Shown: piece by piece, positions 8,701 through 15,000 of the stretch
Layout: each line of letters starts with the position of its first letter
How positions within the stretch are numbered: position 1 is the stretch's first letter
Source: Penaeus vannamei
Lineage: Eukaryota; Arthropoda; Malacostraca; Decapoda; Penaeidae
Assembly (NCBI RefSeq): GCF_042767895.1
Contig: NC_091576.1
Span: 21,508,280-21,523,279 of the forward strand
Length of the DNA: 15,000 nucleotides
Direction: 5' to 3'
Position numbers and translations under genes: made by a program
The notes under the pieces: model-generated
The model's input: the letters and a program-made list of their open reading frames with translations, nothing else
Database searches by the model: none
What the model was told of the DNA's origin: nothing

Positions 8701-11700
8701 CTCCACCAGTGCCACCTGTGTCTCCACCCGCACCACCAGTGTCTCCACCAGTGCCACCTGTGTCTCCATCCGTACCACCAATGTCTCCTCCATTACCATC
8801 TCTTGTCTCCATGGCTGTCAAGAAAGCCGACTGAGACGATGCTGCAGTCTGAACTATACTTTGGACTGAATCAATAGTAGTCAATAAATCAGTAACATCC
8901 CCAATATCAGTATCTCCTTCAGATGTGCTGGCAGCACTCAATTGGAAAGTGATGGTTCTAATTTCAGAAAGAAGTTCGTTTGATACTAAGAATACATTTG
9001 TCACTTTCTTTAATGAGGCCTCTAGTTCCGCAAAGAGATCAGCTGTGTCGCTACTTCCCTTCTTACTAGACATCCTGTTGATGCTACTTTTTAAGGTGTT
9101 CAAGGTATTACTTGTTTCTTCTGCGATGTTAAAGGAACTCATTGTTGCAGTTTTAGATTCTTTGCTCTTAATATCTGCCGACACAGACGCCTTTACTGTA
9201 GTCAGACTATTTAAAAATTCACTTATTTGAGTAGCTTCAATCTTTGCAAGAGCTGAATTTATATCTCCTGTAAGGAATTTTTCGATTAAAGTTACTGTTT
9301 CAGAGGTTTTTAAGGTCTCAATACTCATACTCCCCAAAGTAATTTCACTGACCATGTCAAAGACACTGTTAAATATATCTATTTGTTCTTGTGATGAGTC
9401 AAGTGCTCCATCCATATCTCCAGTTTCACTTTCTCCTCCATTTTCCCCTTCCGTATCGGTACTTTCTCCTGTGTCTCCAGTTCCACCCGTTTCTTCATCT
9501 TCCTCTCCTGTATCTGTAGTTTCCTCTGTGTCTCCAGTACTGCCTGTGGCTCCAAATGCAAACCCTTCCAGGGCATCCATGCATCGAGTTATGGAGCTTT
9601 CAAGTTCGAAACTCTGATCAACTGATTCAGCTTGGGCAACAAATTCCTTGGACTGTTGTGAGGCAGTTATGTATTGAGAAGTAAGACTGATAAGCTCATT
9701 AAAGTATTTAATACCTGTTCCTTTGGTTCCAGTTATCGCCTTAAAGTCTATGGCTCCAAGTAAATCTCCAAAGTCAGCTGGAACAAGTCTTAGATCAGCA
9801 GAGTATTGGACAAGCAAGTTATATGCGTCAGTCACAGTTGTATCTTCAGTATACTCTGCATCCTCTGACAATACTCCAATTGTTGCCTGTACACTCATAA
9901 GGTCTTCTAATGAAGTCTGTAAGGTTTCCTCAGCCATTCCAAGTGATTTTTCTATGATTTTGTTGTTTCCTACTGCCTGCTTTCGCCCAACAACCTCTGC
10001 ACCTCTAACATCTGTGATTGACAATGTCTCTATTATATTGCTCAGGAAGGCAACACCGCCTGGTGCTGTGGAAATACTGCTAATAATGCTAGCCATACCT
10101 TCTTCTATCATCTTGATTTCGACGGCGCTCATGGTGGCTATATCAATCTTTTGCAGTTTAAAGTAGAACTCTGTAACTTCTGCAATTTCACTTATATCCC
10201 CCGAGGCTTCTGCTGCTAAACTTAGGACTGACTGATAATTGTTCCTTATTGTTTTGCATGCAGCTTCAGAATACACACTCTGCTTTTCTTTAATAACATT
10301 TCGCTTTGCTGTTATAACTTCATTGGAAACAATTGCCTTTTCCTCCTTCACTGCTATCATTAGGTCATCGAGCATCATTATTTCTGAAACTTCCCCTTCT
10401 TCAAGTTTACTAATTACACTGGTTAAAACTTCTGAGAATGACGTCATGAAAGCAATGTCCTCGGAATCATATGCTCCTCCTTGTAAGAAGCTTCGGAAAT
10501 TTGTAAATTCAACAAGCTCCATGGATGTACCAGAACCACCACTTGCACTGACTTTCTCATTTATACTGGCAAGAAGAACTTCAATGCCTGAAAGTTTTTC
10601 TTCTGCTTTTTTGATCAGTTCAAATGTAGCTCCACTAGACTCGGAAGCTGAACCTTGAGAAATACTTAATGACTGTGTAACTATGGCAGAACTTAACATT
10701 CGCTGCAAAGTCTTTAGCCCTTCAACTTTCTTTTCTTTCGTCATGTCTGCACTTCCAGTTACAAGTTTGTCAAGAGAGGTGCTGAAAGATGAGCTCATGA
10801 TGCTGGATGCCTGTTCTTTAATTTCCTTCATGCTTTCTAATATTGTGTCAAATGCTTCGTCACTTATATCCGCTCCTTCGGTTAATGTAGACGTTAACAT
10901 GGATTCAGCTTGTGAAAGTAAAGCAACCTCCTCTTTCTTGGTGAATAACTCATCTGCATATGATAAATCAAAGACGTCTTCTGTAAGACCTCCTGCCAGT
11001 GATTCATCTATGTCATTGACAAGAGTAATGGCACTTTCTAAGTTAGTTATGATCGTTCCCTGCTCAAAAGTGCTCTCCTGTAGTACAACTATAAGGTCAT
11101 CCAATGTCTGTAGTTCTTTTTCTGTAGCAGAAGAGTCGCTTATTTTTTTAAGAATAGTTGTTGCTTGTGTTATTTCTTCTGACTCTATACTTTCGCCATC
11201 ACTTCCATCACCCACAGCTACTAGAATATCTTCAAACACTTGCTTAAGACTTATGACAGATTCCTGATATTTCTGTTTAATTTCAATGGCATCTTTTTTC
11301 GTATTATCCGCAACAATCATACTAATTTCGCCTGCAACTGTACTCTGGACTGTGGAACTCAAGTCTGAAAGCTGTGTTATACCTTTAACAACTTTCTTTT
11401 GAGCAACCAAAGTCTGCAATACAGACATTTTTGAGTTCAATTCTCCCAAAGTTGTTTTTGTTATTCCAAGCACATTAGATTCAAACATAGTCAGACTTTT
11501 GATCAGTGATAAGACATCTTCGTTTTCTTCACTCTCTGCAGTTTCTTCATCAATCTCCAAAATACTTGATGTCATTTCTGATATTTTTGTCAGAGTGCTT
11601 TCAGTTTCCATAAAAATGGCAATTTGGGAATTCTTTCGCTGACCTTTTTCGATCTCTGATTTCTTTTCCATGACGCTTTCTTGCAAAACTGAAAGGGTGC

Positions 11701-14700
11701 TTACAACATCAGATATAGCCTCGGCACCTCCAGTAATTGTTGTTTTAATAAGTACTAAGGTACTGTACTTCTCCTCTAATTCCTCGACTTCTTGAACTGT
11801 CATTGAACCTACATCGTCGACAAGAATATCGGCTATTTCTGTAATAATACTACTAACATCAGAACCTGATACTTCAGAATTGTCCAGAATATCGGTAAGT
11901 TCCTTTTTGAGATTTTTAACAACAGTTTCAACAGCTGTCACAAATTTTAAGCTTGTAGTCTCCTTCTTTGTTTTTCCCAGGACGGCATCATTGCTAGATA
12001 GTTCTTGCAGCTTAGTTTCTGTTACAGATTTGAGAACTAACAAATCTGTGATTCCATTACCCTCAGTAACTGTGATAGCCATTAACTTCTCAGTTGATGT
12101 TTCTATTTGAGTTATTTGTTCAATAGTGAGAGATGTAATTGACATTTCCTGGATTGCAGTAATCAAGCTAGCAACATCTTCATTTGGAGATTCCTCTGTA
12201 GCTAGACCTATTTCTGATATGAGTTTAGATGTTATGTCGACAATAGATTTCATGGCATCAGCTGCTTTGTTCAGAACAGCAGACTTGGCTGTAATTGTTA
12301 CTGCCGTTTGAGTCGATGATAATTCTTCACTGATAATAACTGAAACTTCCTCCATCAGATTCAAGGCGTCATCCTTTAGAGTTACATCTTGCTCACTAAT
12401 GCTTTCTAATTTTGTGAATGCCTCTTCTAGACGTTTCATTTCTTTGAGCTGTACAGCATTTACACTGCCTACTTCTTGTATACCAGTGAGCAGTGCTACA
12501 AAGGCTTCTATATCAGCATTGTCTTCAGTAGCAGAATCAACACTGATTAATTCGAATACAGATTTTACCTTTGATATGACTTTGCTACTAGCCTGCAGAG
12601 TAGTGACAGTTGCCCTCTCTTCAGAAGTTACTGCAATTTCTTGCAATGATTCTTCTATATTCTCTGCTATCGACGATATCTGAGTTTCTACCTCTTCAAA
12701 TATTCCTGAATCTATATTAGACAAAGTGTAAGCCAAAGTCAGCTCTTTGTTTAATCTTTTCAATTCCTTTACTGTATCAAAAGTTATGGCCTCTGTTGAC
12801 TCCATTTCGCTCAAAAGCATTTTAATATCCTCCATAATAAACAGCGTAGCTTGTTCCTCCTGATTACCTTCAAAGAAGGTCTTCAGGGATGTAAACTCCA
12901 GTTGAAGGGCCGTTAGTTCTGTTGACGCTTGGCTTAAAATGGTCTTTTCATTGAGACTGTCCTTTGCTGTCATAATGAATTGTTGCTCTTCCTCAACAAC
13001 AGCAGTTGCTTGCAATGTCATAGATTGTAAGTCAAATAATCCTGATATTTCCTGGCCTGCTGTGACTGTAATACCCTTGAATTGATCTAAGGTGGTCTGA
13101 AGATCGGTATCAGTCTTTTCAAAGACCTTGGAGATATATTCTTCCATTATTTCTTTGAGCCCTGTTATTTCTGCAACTTCTTCATTTGAGTCAGTCGTAG
13201 TTATATCTCCAATTGCTGTAATTTTGGAATCAATTTCAGTCTTAACTTCTTGAAGTAATAAGGATATTTTCTCTAGACTCTGTTCCTCCATTTCAATTTC
13301 TTTCAAATCTTCTAATTCTGAGAGTCTTTTCATTGAAGATTCTGTTGCTTTTTCCACAGCAGTCAGGGTAGCCACAAGATTACCGACACCCTGCTCACCG
13401 CTGAGAAGACTCAATTTCTCTTGAGCAGCAGCAAAGGTTTCCTGCAGCAAAGCAACATCTTCTTTAGTTGCTGAATCTGTGTTTGAACTGATAATCTTGG
13501 CAATTTCAGTTATTTTATTGAGTTCTTCAATATCTTCACCAATTAGCTGCTCAGCAGTAAAGCTATCGATGAGTTCACTAAAGCTCATTTTTATATCCTC
13601 CAGTGTTTTCTCCACTATTTTTGTTATCTTAATGGTTTGTTTACTTGCGATTTCAGATTGGATTGCAGACGAAGACTCTTCAAATGCTTCTGCTACGTCT
13701 TCAGCAGCCATCTTTAAAGCATCGATATTATCAGGCTTTGTGTTACTTTCTTTAATAGTTTTAAGTTCTTTCACAATATCCTTTAGTTCTTGGATGGTTA
13801 CTGGAGTGACAAGCAACACGTCTGTGATACCATCAAGTGTCGCCGTAAAACCGTTTATGGTTTCCGTATTATCTGTGCCGATTGTTACAAACTCCTGGAT
13901 GCTTATTGTAATTTCTACAATTTTTTCAACTTCAACTTTTGCATTTTCTATAACAGACGCTAAACCTAACATATCAGCCAACCCCTGTTCTTCAGTAAGA
14001 GCTTCTTCAATAATGGACTGTAGTTCGGATGTCTCCTCAGTTACTTCTTGTAATGTACTTGAGAATCCAGTTATGGTTACTGCATCCTCTTTTAATGTAA
14101 CTATGTTTAATATTTTTGCATTCATTGTTATCAACATCTGAATAGTTTCCTCTGATATTGCCCCTACATTTTCTTTTAATTCTACAATTAATTCTTTTAC
14201 TTCATCAATTCCATTATTTTTTTCTTCAGTCTCTCCTGCACTTAGTTGCCCGAGAAGAGAAAGTAATTCTGTCACCTGCAACTGAGCATCTGTGAGAAGC
14301 ACAACGTCATTGTCTTCCTCTGCTGCAGCTTGATCAATTAGTCTGTCAATTGACTCCTTGGCTTCTGTAGCAAGATCTATGGACTCCTGCAGACGTAGTA
14401 CGCCCACTTCGGAACTGGCGTCAAAGCTAGTTACAAAAACTTTCAGTTCCTCGAGTGCAGTTTCAAGCTCGCTGACAAGACCTTCAGATACACCGTCGGA
14501 AATCAGCTGGTTAAACATATCAATGCAACTGTTTACTTCTTCAGATGCCACTTCTTCTGTAAAACCATCAGTTATCTCCTGTAATTGCAACAGTGTAGTT
14601 TTACTCTCTGTTATCAAGGTTTGTGCAGATTCAATTGTTGCGGATGCTTTTGATTCTTCTTTAGCTTCCATAGTTGCTGTTATTTCTCCATTTATCGCTT

Positions 14701-15000
14701 CTTGGACAGAATCAATAGTTCCAGTAAGTTCAGTTAAGCCAGCATAACCAAACTCCGTTGACAGAACTTTCACAGATTCAAAGAATCCAAGAACTGTTTG
14801 TATTGATTCTTCTTTAATCAATTGTACTTGTTGCCACTTACTCAGTTCTCCTTGAAGCTGTGTTATAGCAGCACTATTTTTACCTCCTTCATCTTGCGTA
14901 AGAGTAGTGGTTATAAAGGTTTTTATATCATTTGAAAGTTGCAGGGCTTTGTCAAGTGTTGCTAATGATCTTGTTTCATCAAAAGATGTTTCCAGATTTT
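2771..15000 (-). CDS. Giant acidic helical-repeat protein with Gly/Ser/Asp-rich spacers, 5' partial
   Basis: One reading frame runs on the - strand from the right edge to a TAG at 2771-2773, giving about 4,075 residues with no stop, frameshift or intron. I read the frame codon by codon from 14822 to 14998 and it stays open, so the true start lies outside the window. The TTG at 14819-14821 is an internal Leu codon, not a start. The product is rich in Glu, Ser, Thr, Leu, Ile and Val. I counted only about eight Cys and five Trp. From residue 1 (window edge) to about 1,810 it is an unbroken series of helical units of about 105-123 residues. After that, similar units alternate with acidic Gly/Ser/Asp spacers made of short tandem repeats. 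The C-terminus is a helical segment of about 80 residues ending in a Thr/Ser-rich tail. No catalytic motif or membrane segment is visible. I do not recognise the family. A structural, adhesive or matrix role is inferred from composition only. That it is coding is near certain; the function is unknown. Confidence 0.93.
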   Translation of the reverse strand, partial: NLETSFDETRSLATLDKALQLSNDIKTFITTTLTQDEGGKNSAAITQLQGELSKWQQVQLIKEESIQTVLGFFESVKVLSTEFGYAGLTELTGTIDSVQEAINGEITATMEAKEESKASATIESAQTLITESKTTLLQLQEITDGFTEEVASEEVNSCIDMFNQLISDGVSEGLVSELETALEELKVFVTSFDASSEVGVLRLQESIDLATEAKESIDRLIDQAAAEEDNDVVLLTDAQLQVTELLSLLGQLSAGETEEKNNGIDEVKELIVELKENVGAISEETIQMLITMNAKILNIVTLKEDAVTITGFSSTLQEVTEETSELQSIIEEALTEEQGLADMLGLASVIENAKVEVEKIVEITISIQEFVTIGTDNTETINGFTATLDGITDVLLVTPVTIQELKDIVKELKTIKESNTKPDNIDALKMAAEDVAEAFEESSSAIQSEIASKQTIKITKIVEKTLEDIKMSFSELIDSFTAEQLIGEDIEELNKITEIAKIISSNTDSATKEDVALLQETFAAAQEKLSLLSGEQGVGNLVATLTAVEKATESSMKRLSELEDLKEIEMEEQSLEKISLLLQEVKTEIDSKITAIGDITTTDSNEEVAEITGLKEIMEEYISKVFEKTDTDLQTTLDQFKGITVTAGQEISGLFDLQSMTLQATAVVEEEQQFIMTAKDSLNEKTILSQASTELTALQLEFTSLKTFFEGNQEEQATLFIMEDIKMLLSEMESTEAITFDTVKELKRLNKELTLAYTLSNIDSGIFEEVETQISSIAENIEESLQEIAVTSEERATVTTLQASSKVISKVKSVFELISVDSATEDNADIEAFVALLTGIQEVGSVNAVQLKEMKRLEEAFTKLESISEQDVTLKDDALNLMEEVSVIISEELSSTQTAVTITAKSAVLNKAADAMKSIVDITSKLISEIGLATEESPNEDVASLITAIQEMSITSLTIEQITQIETSTEKLMAITVTEGNGITDLLVLKSVTETKLQELSSNDAVLGKTKKETTSLKFVTAVETVVKNLKKELTDILDNSEVSGSDVSSIITEIADILVDDVGSMTVQEVEELEEKYSTLVLIKTTITGGAEAISDVVSTLSVLQESVMEKKSEIEKGQRKNSQIAIFMETESTLTKISEMTSSILEIDEETAESEENEDVLSLIKSLTMFESNVLGITKTTLGELNSKMSVLQTLVAQKKVVKGITQLSDLSSTVQSTVAGEISMIVADNTKKDAIEIKQKYQESVISLKQVFEDILVAVGDGSDGESIESEEITQATTILKKISDSSATEKELQTLDDLIVVLQESTFEQGTIITNLESAITLVNDIDESLAGGLTEDVFDLSYADELFTKKEEVALLSQAESMLTSTLTEGADISDEAFDTILESMKEIKEQASSIMSSSFSTSLDKLVTGSADMTKEKKVEGLKTLQRMLSSAIVTQSLSISQGSASESSGATFELIKKAEEKLSGIEVLLASINEKVSASGGSGTSMELVEFTNFRSFLQGGAYDSEDIAFMTSFSEVLTSVISKLEEGEVSEIMMLDDLMIAVKEEKAIVSNEVITAKRNVIKEKQSVYSEAACKTIRNNYQSVLSLAAEASGDISEIAEVTEFYFKLQKIDIATMSAVEIKMIEEGMASIISSISTAPGGVAFLSNIIETLSITDVRGAEVVGRKQAVGNNKIIEKSLGMAEETLQTSLEDLMSVQATIGVLSEDAEYTEDTTVTDAYNLLVQYSADLRLVPADFGDLLGAIDFKAITGTKGTGIKYFNELISLTSQYITASQQSKEFVAQAESVDQSFELESSITRCMDALEGFAFGATGSTGDTEETTDTGEEDEETGGTGDTGESTDTEGENGGESETGDMDGALDSSQEQIDIFNSVFDMVSEITLGSMSIETLKTSETVTLIEKFLTGDINSALAKIEATQISEFLNSLTTVKASVSADIKSKESKTATMSSFNIAEETSNTLNTLKSSINRMSSKKGSSDTADLFAELEASLKKVTNVFLVSNELLSEIRTITFQLSAASTSEGDTDIGDVTDLLTTIDSVQSIVQTAASSQSAFLTAMETRDGNGGDIGGTDGDTGGTGGDTGGAGGDTGGTGGDTGGTGGDTGGAGGDTGGAGGDTGGAGGDTGGAGGDTDDEIGSSFGLPLFSDVIIPESTLRITQQAFISSQLKQLMGDVMTELEALKNGGGSGSSGGDDAGGSDDSGNDAGGSEGAGGTNTDDSGISSEAVISRVNIILQDATTNINNLQYSTLMACGEVIGELRMLGETEGVVVDTAAIDATLTAIESTEQTLQESVELLSSAADASSSVLVTQESSTFIANMEVQFQSFVDAVGTVTDESSVIEDPILLEQATLFSSSLIKLSLMSTTISQEILQDLKSSSEILFTSDLVENPRFVPDLKAAAYFVLDSDISLSQVIGGFAVGSTLQKSQTQGKLFVSKGAQTILEEFSVAMTGIKEAGGTTDPDPENASVLQMKKIIQDSMNILGEWTSGNIEEYQLEMCRGFLRELPSLTASLEDFAPLPELEDLSVEMEAATQSITTTIERINSEEIEDQEDADTDGVFMYCGQLESFTGGIVDIDENGNEVELQEVDAMLTFLQDVSADPLSIDMASVQGTVQPFMNVMQGVEAGTSVKNYKKVTQLLGDITESLASTRQSTIFTRAGEAGLAVMGGIPYGGIGEESNALTAVLEVQELSMMVSSMTTSTFSLSRGLVRELSAAAPKLQMAIGTYNGNIASLSILEENLAVFSRSTNNYAFYTTQEYVSTRTFQILEESASIIAAATTALRTLTMSMGSVVTYESNEQISMAFEMLSPFAADLSTLPLDLKTQLEEIDFSSVTLPESEDTGIEKLLEVYTIMNGLNEAISSSTLNTQYLESLAKTTPANDAMTSIINSLTSFMTIPSEDGDDSGNDGDSEGGDSENDGDSEGGDSENDGDSEGGDGSNADGDGSEGDGSGGDVEVDVNAIIADVKAASGNLFANGLVMPEGDVETLIAASETLSTISPTMGAELADIPSLISELSATSTQVSQSVRGYGTAIQNKLMYSSIEDIATVSTLIKSAVSVGVPAGAQDLVDSMVTLFKTFVMGSAFISQEDVVSVKSLAYQFSVMADGNAGVDVTELMELIDQTETVLLATQGFLSSQQLFFNSMMEEEFDMEVNKAKSEQNSAYQQYYFLSAMDSLLTSLTGNLTGLIDAGGSGEEMNKSSLTSIRAALTTASADMGSMDMNLVSGIGMSLIGIQEAQTSGLSVDVTEVENLRSFVESVQVTFNDESSMMEGYGRTITDVFAAQNALNTLDAFESETKIWFGEGDGADSSGGDSGDGADSSGGDSGDGADSSGGDSGDGADSSGGDSGDGADSSGGDSGDGADSSGGDSGDGADSSGGDSGDGADSSGGDSGDGADSSGGDSGDGADSSGGDSGDGADSSGGDSGDGADSSGGEDGDEGEEDSLQSLVTEVSDILMSWTFDSSAVEGSSVVTFERALKQLTSMFDVASEGDIPELQIWKYSIEESSLSELISSVYLGTAQERAGIEEVAYRFNSIHTVLGDLLEILGGGDSSEGEEGGEGNEGDGSEGGSDGGDGSEGGSDGGDGSEGGSDGGDGSEGGSDGGDGSEGGSDGGDGSEGSDGEGNSGKLTKKDKKAKEMNANRIYQITTEITSILNGLESPKDIRQDQIKKMKKFNKELKSLLKVEGANLGDDDGAELKALVQQQMDGYGEALELMTTYSEEVSSKVQIMKEISFFQEIVNFLQYSLNLFDSADGSSSGADEGESGSDTGGGSDGGDTGDESGGSDTGGGDTGDESSGGDTGGDESSGGDTGGDESSGGDTGDESGGSDTGGGDTGGDESSGGDTGDESGGSDTGGGDTGGDESSGDDTGDGDGGEDCSIEDGVLCASEQLLEALKLAEAGGSDSEDDAAGGSDSEDGAAGGSDSEDDAAGGSDSEDGAAGGSDSEDDAAGGSDSEDGAAGGSDSEDDAAGGSDSGGDAAEGDSSDNGASGMDSSTTFRYQNVREKMHGFSKAMRHFSKEESGSLASAKTLIEEAKVIAEKFVTDLTTESSSMTSFTDVSAHYTAPEVTVTTS
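3053..3292 (-). repeat. GGSDSE(D/G)DAA spacer, eight 30-bp copies in 60-bp pairs
   Basis: Eight tandem 30-bp units encode GGSDSEDDAA or GGSDSEDGAA. The two forms alternate strictly for seven units (Asp, Gly, Asp, Gly, Asp, Gly, Asp), and the C-terminal unit is diverged. The 60-bp pair therefore seems to be the unit that was copied: three perfect 60-bp copies plus a half copy from 3083 to 3292. The Ser residues are followed by acidic residues, fitting casein-kinase-2-type sites, but phosphorylation is only inferred. The final helical segment of the protein follows. Confidence 0.95.
3364..3720 (-). repeat. DESSGGDTGG-type spacer with 72-bp and 30-bp units
   Basis: An acidic Gly/Ser/Thr/Asp spacer of about 115 residues. 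A 72-bp higher-order unit starts at 3399 and 3471 on the + strand. It is followed by 30-bp units (DESSGGDTGG-like) at 3543, 3573 and 3603, then a partial return to the longer pattern. The mixed period shows several rounds of duplication of a basic GGDT/GGDE word. A Cys-containing joint separates it from the next spacer on the C-terminal side. Confidence 0.93.
3945..4110 (-). other. Lys-rich helical unit next to acidic spacers
   Basis: Directly after the GGDGSEGGSD spacer the protein reads KLTKKDKKAKEMNANR, and about 25 residues later KKMKKFNKELKSLLK. These are the most basic stretches I see in the visible protein, which is otherwise acidic. They form the first half of a single helical unit (about 125 residues) lying between two acidic spacers. 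The charge contrast suggests electrostatic contact with acidic spacers of the same or neighbouring molecules. That is inference. Confidence 0.6.
4128..4320 (-). repeat. GGDGSEGGSD spacer, 30-bp repeat
   Basis: A 30-bp unit encoding GGDGSEGGSD. Five copies from 4141 to 4290 are identical base for base, and partial diverged copies lie on each side. The spacer follows a short acidic GGDSSEGEEGG-like lead-in and precedes an unusually Lys-rich stretch. Perfect identity of adjacent copies points to recent expansion or homogenisation. Confidence 0.95.
4688..5086 (-). repeat. DGADSSGGDSG spacer, twelve 33-bp copies
   Basis: Twelve tandem copies of a 33-bp unit, phased every 33 bases from 4695 to 5058 on the + strand, encode DGADSSGGDSG. 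The first eleven + strand copies are essentially identical except for one A/G wobble that is synonymous (Gly GGT/GGC in the coding strand). In + order the pattern is A A G A A G A G G G A, and the last copy is diverged. Every unit carries two Ser-Gly dipeptides flanked by acidic residues. The tract is followed by EDGDEGEED-like sequence and then a helical unit. Copy number is likely to vary between individuals. Confidence 0.95.
6128..6295 (-). repeat. SEGGDSENDGD spacer, 33-bp repeat core
   Basis: An acidic spacer of about 55 residues. Its core is three tandem copies of a 33-bp unit (phases at 6191, 6224 and 6257) encoding SEGGDSENDGD. Irregular GDGSNADGDGSEGDGSGG-like sequence flanks it on the C-terminal side. 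The copies differ only at isolated positions. It sits between a large helical block (6297-8326) and a helical block of about 345 residues (about 5090-6127) that is about three units long. Confidence 0.9.
7232..7267 (-). other. EF-hand-like acidic loop DIDENGNEVELQ
   Basis: Within the helical block between spacers, the translation reads DIDENGNEVELQ. This matches the first half of the canonical EF-hand loop (D-x-D-x-N-G), which coordinates calcium. Position 8 is Glu instead of the usual hydrophobic residue and position 12 is Gln instead of Glu, although a Glu follows at position 13. It could be a degenerate calcium-binding loop or simply an acidic turn. No paired second loop is seen. Confidence 0.3.
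8327..8440 (-). repeat. Irregular Gly/Ser/Asp spacer
   Basis: About 38 residues of Gly, Ser, Asp, Asn and Ala with words such as GGSGSSGGDD, AGGSDDSGNDAGG and GGTNTDDSG. The repeat words are GGSD/GGSE-like but not tandemly regular, suggesting an older or less homogenised expansion than the other spacers. It separates a helical segment of about 50 residues (about 8441-8590) from the large spacer-free helical block at about 6297-8326. Confidence 0.85.
8590..8805 (-). repeat. GGDTGG(A/T) spacer, 21-bp tandem repeat
   Basis: The coding strand repeats a 21-bp unit that gives DTGGAGG or DTGGTGG. There are about nine copies plus degenerate ends (DIGGTDG on the N-terminal side, DTDDE on the C-terminal side). 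The only frequent amino-acid change is Ala versus Thr at one position. It appears to interrupt a helical unit: about 80 residues of helix precede it, and only about 50 residues of helix follow before the next spacer. It may therefore be an expanded loop inside a bundle rather than a unit junction. That placement is inference. Confidence 0.9.
9403..9556 (-). repeat. First long acidic spacer (Thr/Gly/Glu/Asp-rich)
   Basis: Going N to C, this is the first long low-complexity tract in the protein, about 50 residues of Gly, Asp, Glu, Thr and Ser with imperfect GDTGE/TGDTE-like words and no clean unit. It falls where the next helical-unit boundary is expected after the unit anchored near 9826. It has no Lys or Arg, so it is strongly acidic and probably disordered. 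It marks the switch from a continuous helical array to helical blocks joined by spacers. Confidence 0.85.
9500..14875 (-). repeat. Array of about sixteen divergent ~110-residue helical units
   Basis: Units recur by pattern rather than by identity. Each starts with a short acidic stretch, then Asp/Glu-Val/Ile and a hydrophobic helix, a Thr/Ser turn, a second helix of the form Leu-x-x-Leu ending in Leu, and a third long helix. Anchors lie near 14875, 14539, 14209, 13864, 13534, 13180, 12829, 12514, 12178, 11860, 11518, 11179, 10861, 10522, 10192 and 9826. I counted the spacings in the translation as about 105-123 residues. Clear cases are DIEAF (12514), DVASL (12178), DVSSI (11860) and DVLSL (11518), which are 112, 106 and 114 residues apart. 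The paired motifs KELKRL and KEMKRL, 108 residues apart, support two neighbouring units. Heptad-like hydrophobic spacing suggests three-helix bundles, loosely like spectrin repeats. I see no specific spectrin signature, so that comparison is only about shape. Confidence 0.7.

Noticed and set aside
14819..14821. TTG as start codon of the giant protein
   Set aside because: The same frame remains open for 59 more codons to the window edge with the same helical composition, and a eukaryotic gene would not be expected to start at this TTG.
9500..14875. Identification of the helical units as spectrin or plakin repeats
   Set aside because: The length and helical pattern are similar, but I see none of the conserved Trp positions of spectrin repeats, and Trp is almost absent from the protein.
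2771..15000. Bacterial or phage giant adhesin as the source
   Set aside because: The flanking sequence is AT-rich with dense microsatellites and no neighbouring genes, and AATAAA-type signals follow the stop. This fits an animal nuclear genome better, although the organism is not proven.

Overview
The window looks like nuclear DNA from an animal. It has long AT-rich noncoding sequence packed with simple repeats, a decayed fold-back element, and one enormous low-cysteine repetitive protein gene with no operon-like neighbours. The mix of (TA)n, (GT)n, (ATTT)n and degenerate GAT/AAT tracts resembles arthropod genomes, decapod crustaceans in particular. That is a weak inference from style, not from a diagnostic gene.

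Layout on the + strand: 1-2770 is noncoding. It holds an imperfect palindrome of about 237 bp (57-293), a degenerate GAT/AAT tract (about 481-905), CTTT/ATTT repeats (1341-1392), a GC-richer patch with a good hairpin (1804-1837), a compound TA/GT/ACAT repeat (1990-2030), candidate poly(A) signals on the - strand (2481-2500) and a long (TA)n array (2671-2737). From 2771 to the right edge, everything is one - strand open reading frame. It ends at TAG (2771-2773) and is still open at 15000, so the 5' end of the gene lies outside the window. About 4,075 codons are visible with no stop, frameshift or intron.

The protein is not a family I recognise. Its N-terminal visible part (about 15000-9560) is an unbroken array of about sixteen divergent helical units of roughly 105-123 residues. 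After about 9560 the same kind of unit continues, but the loops and junctions between units are expanded into long Gly/Ser/Asp/Glu/Thr tracts built from 21-, 30-, 33- and 72-bp tandem repeats. The overall picture is of rigid helical bundles joined by acidic disordered spacers that lengthen toward the C-terminus. A structural, adhesive, matrix or mucus-like role is plausible. No catalytic motif is visible, and neither a signal peptide nor the N-terminus can be assessed.

The gene is read alone. Nothing else in the window looks like a gene, and the long open frames antisense to the repeat tracts are by-products of their three-base periodicity.
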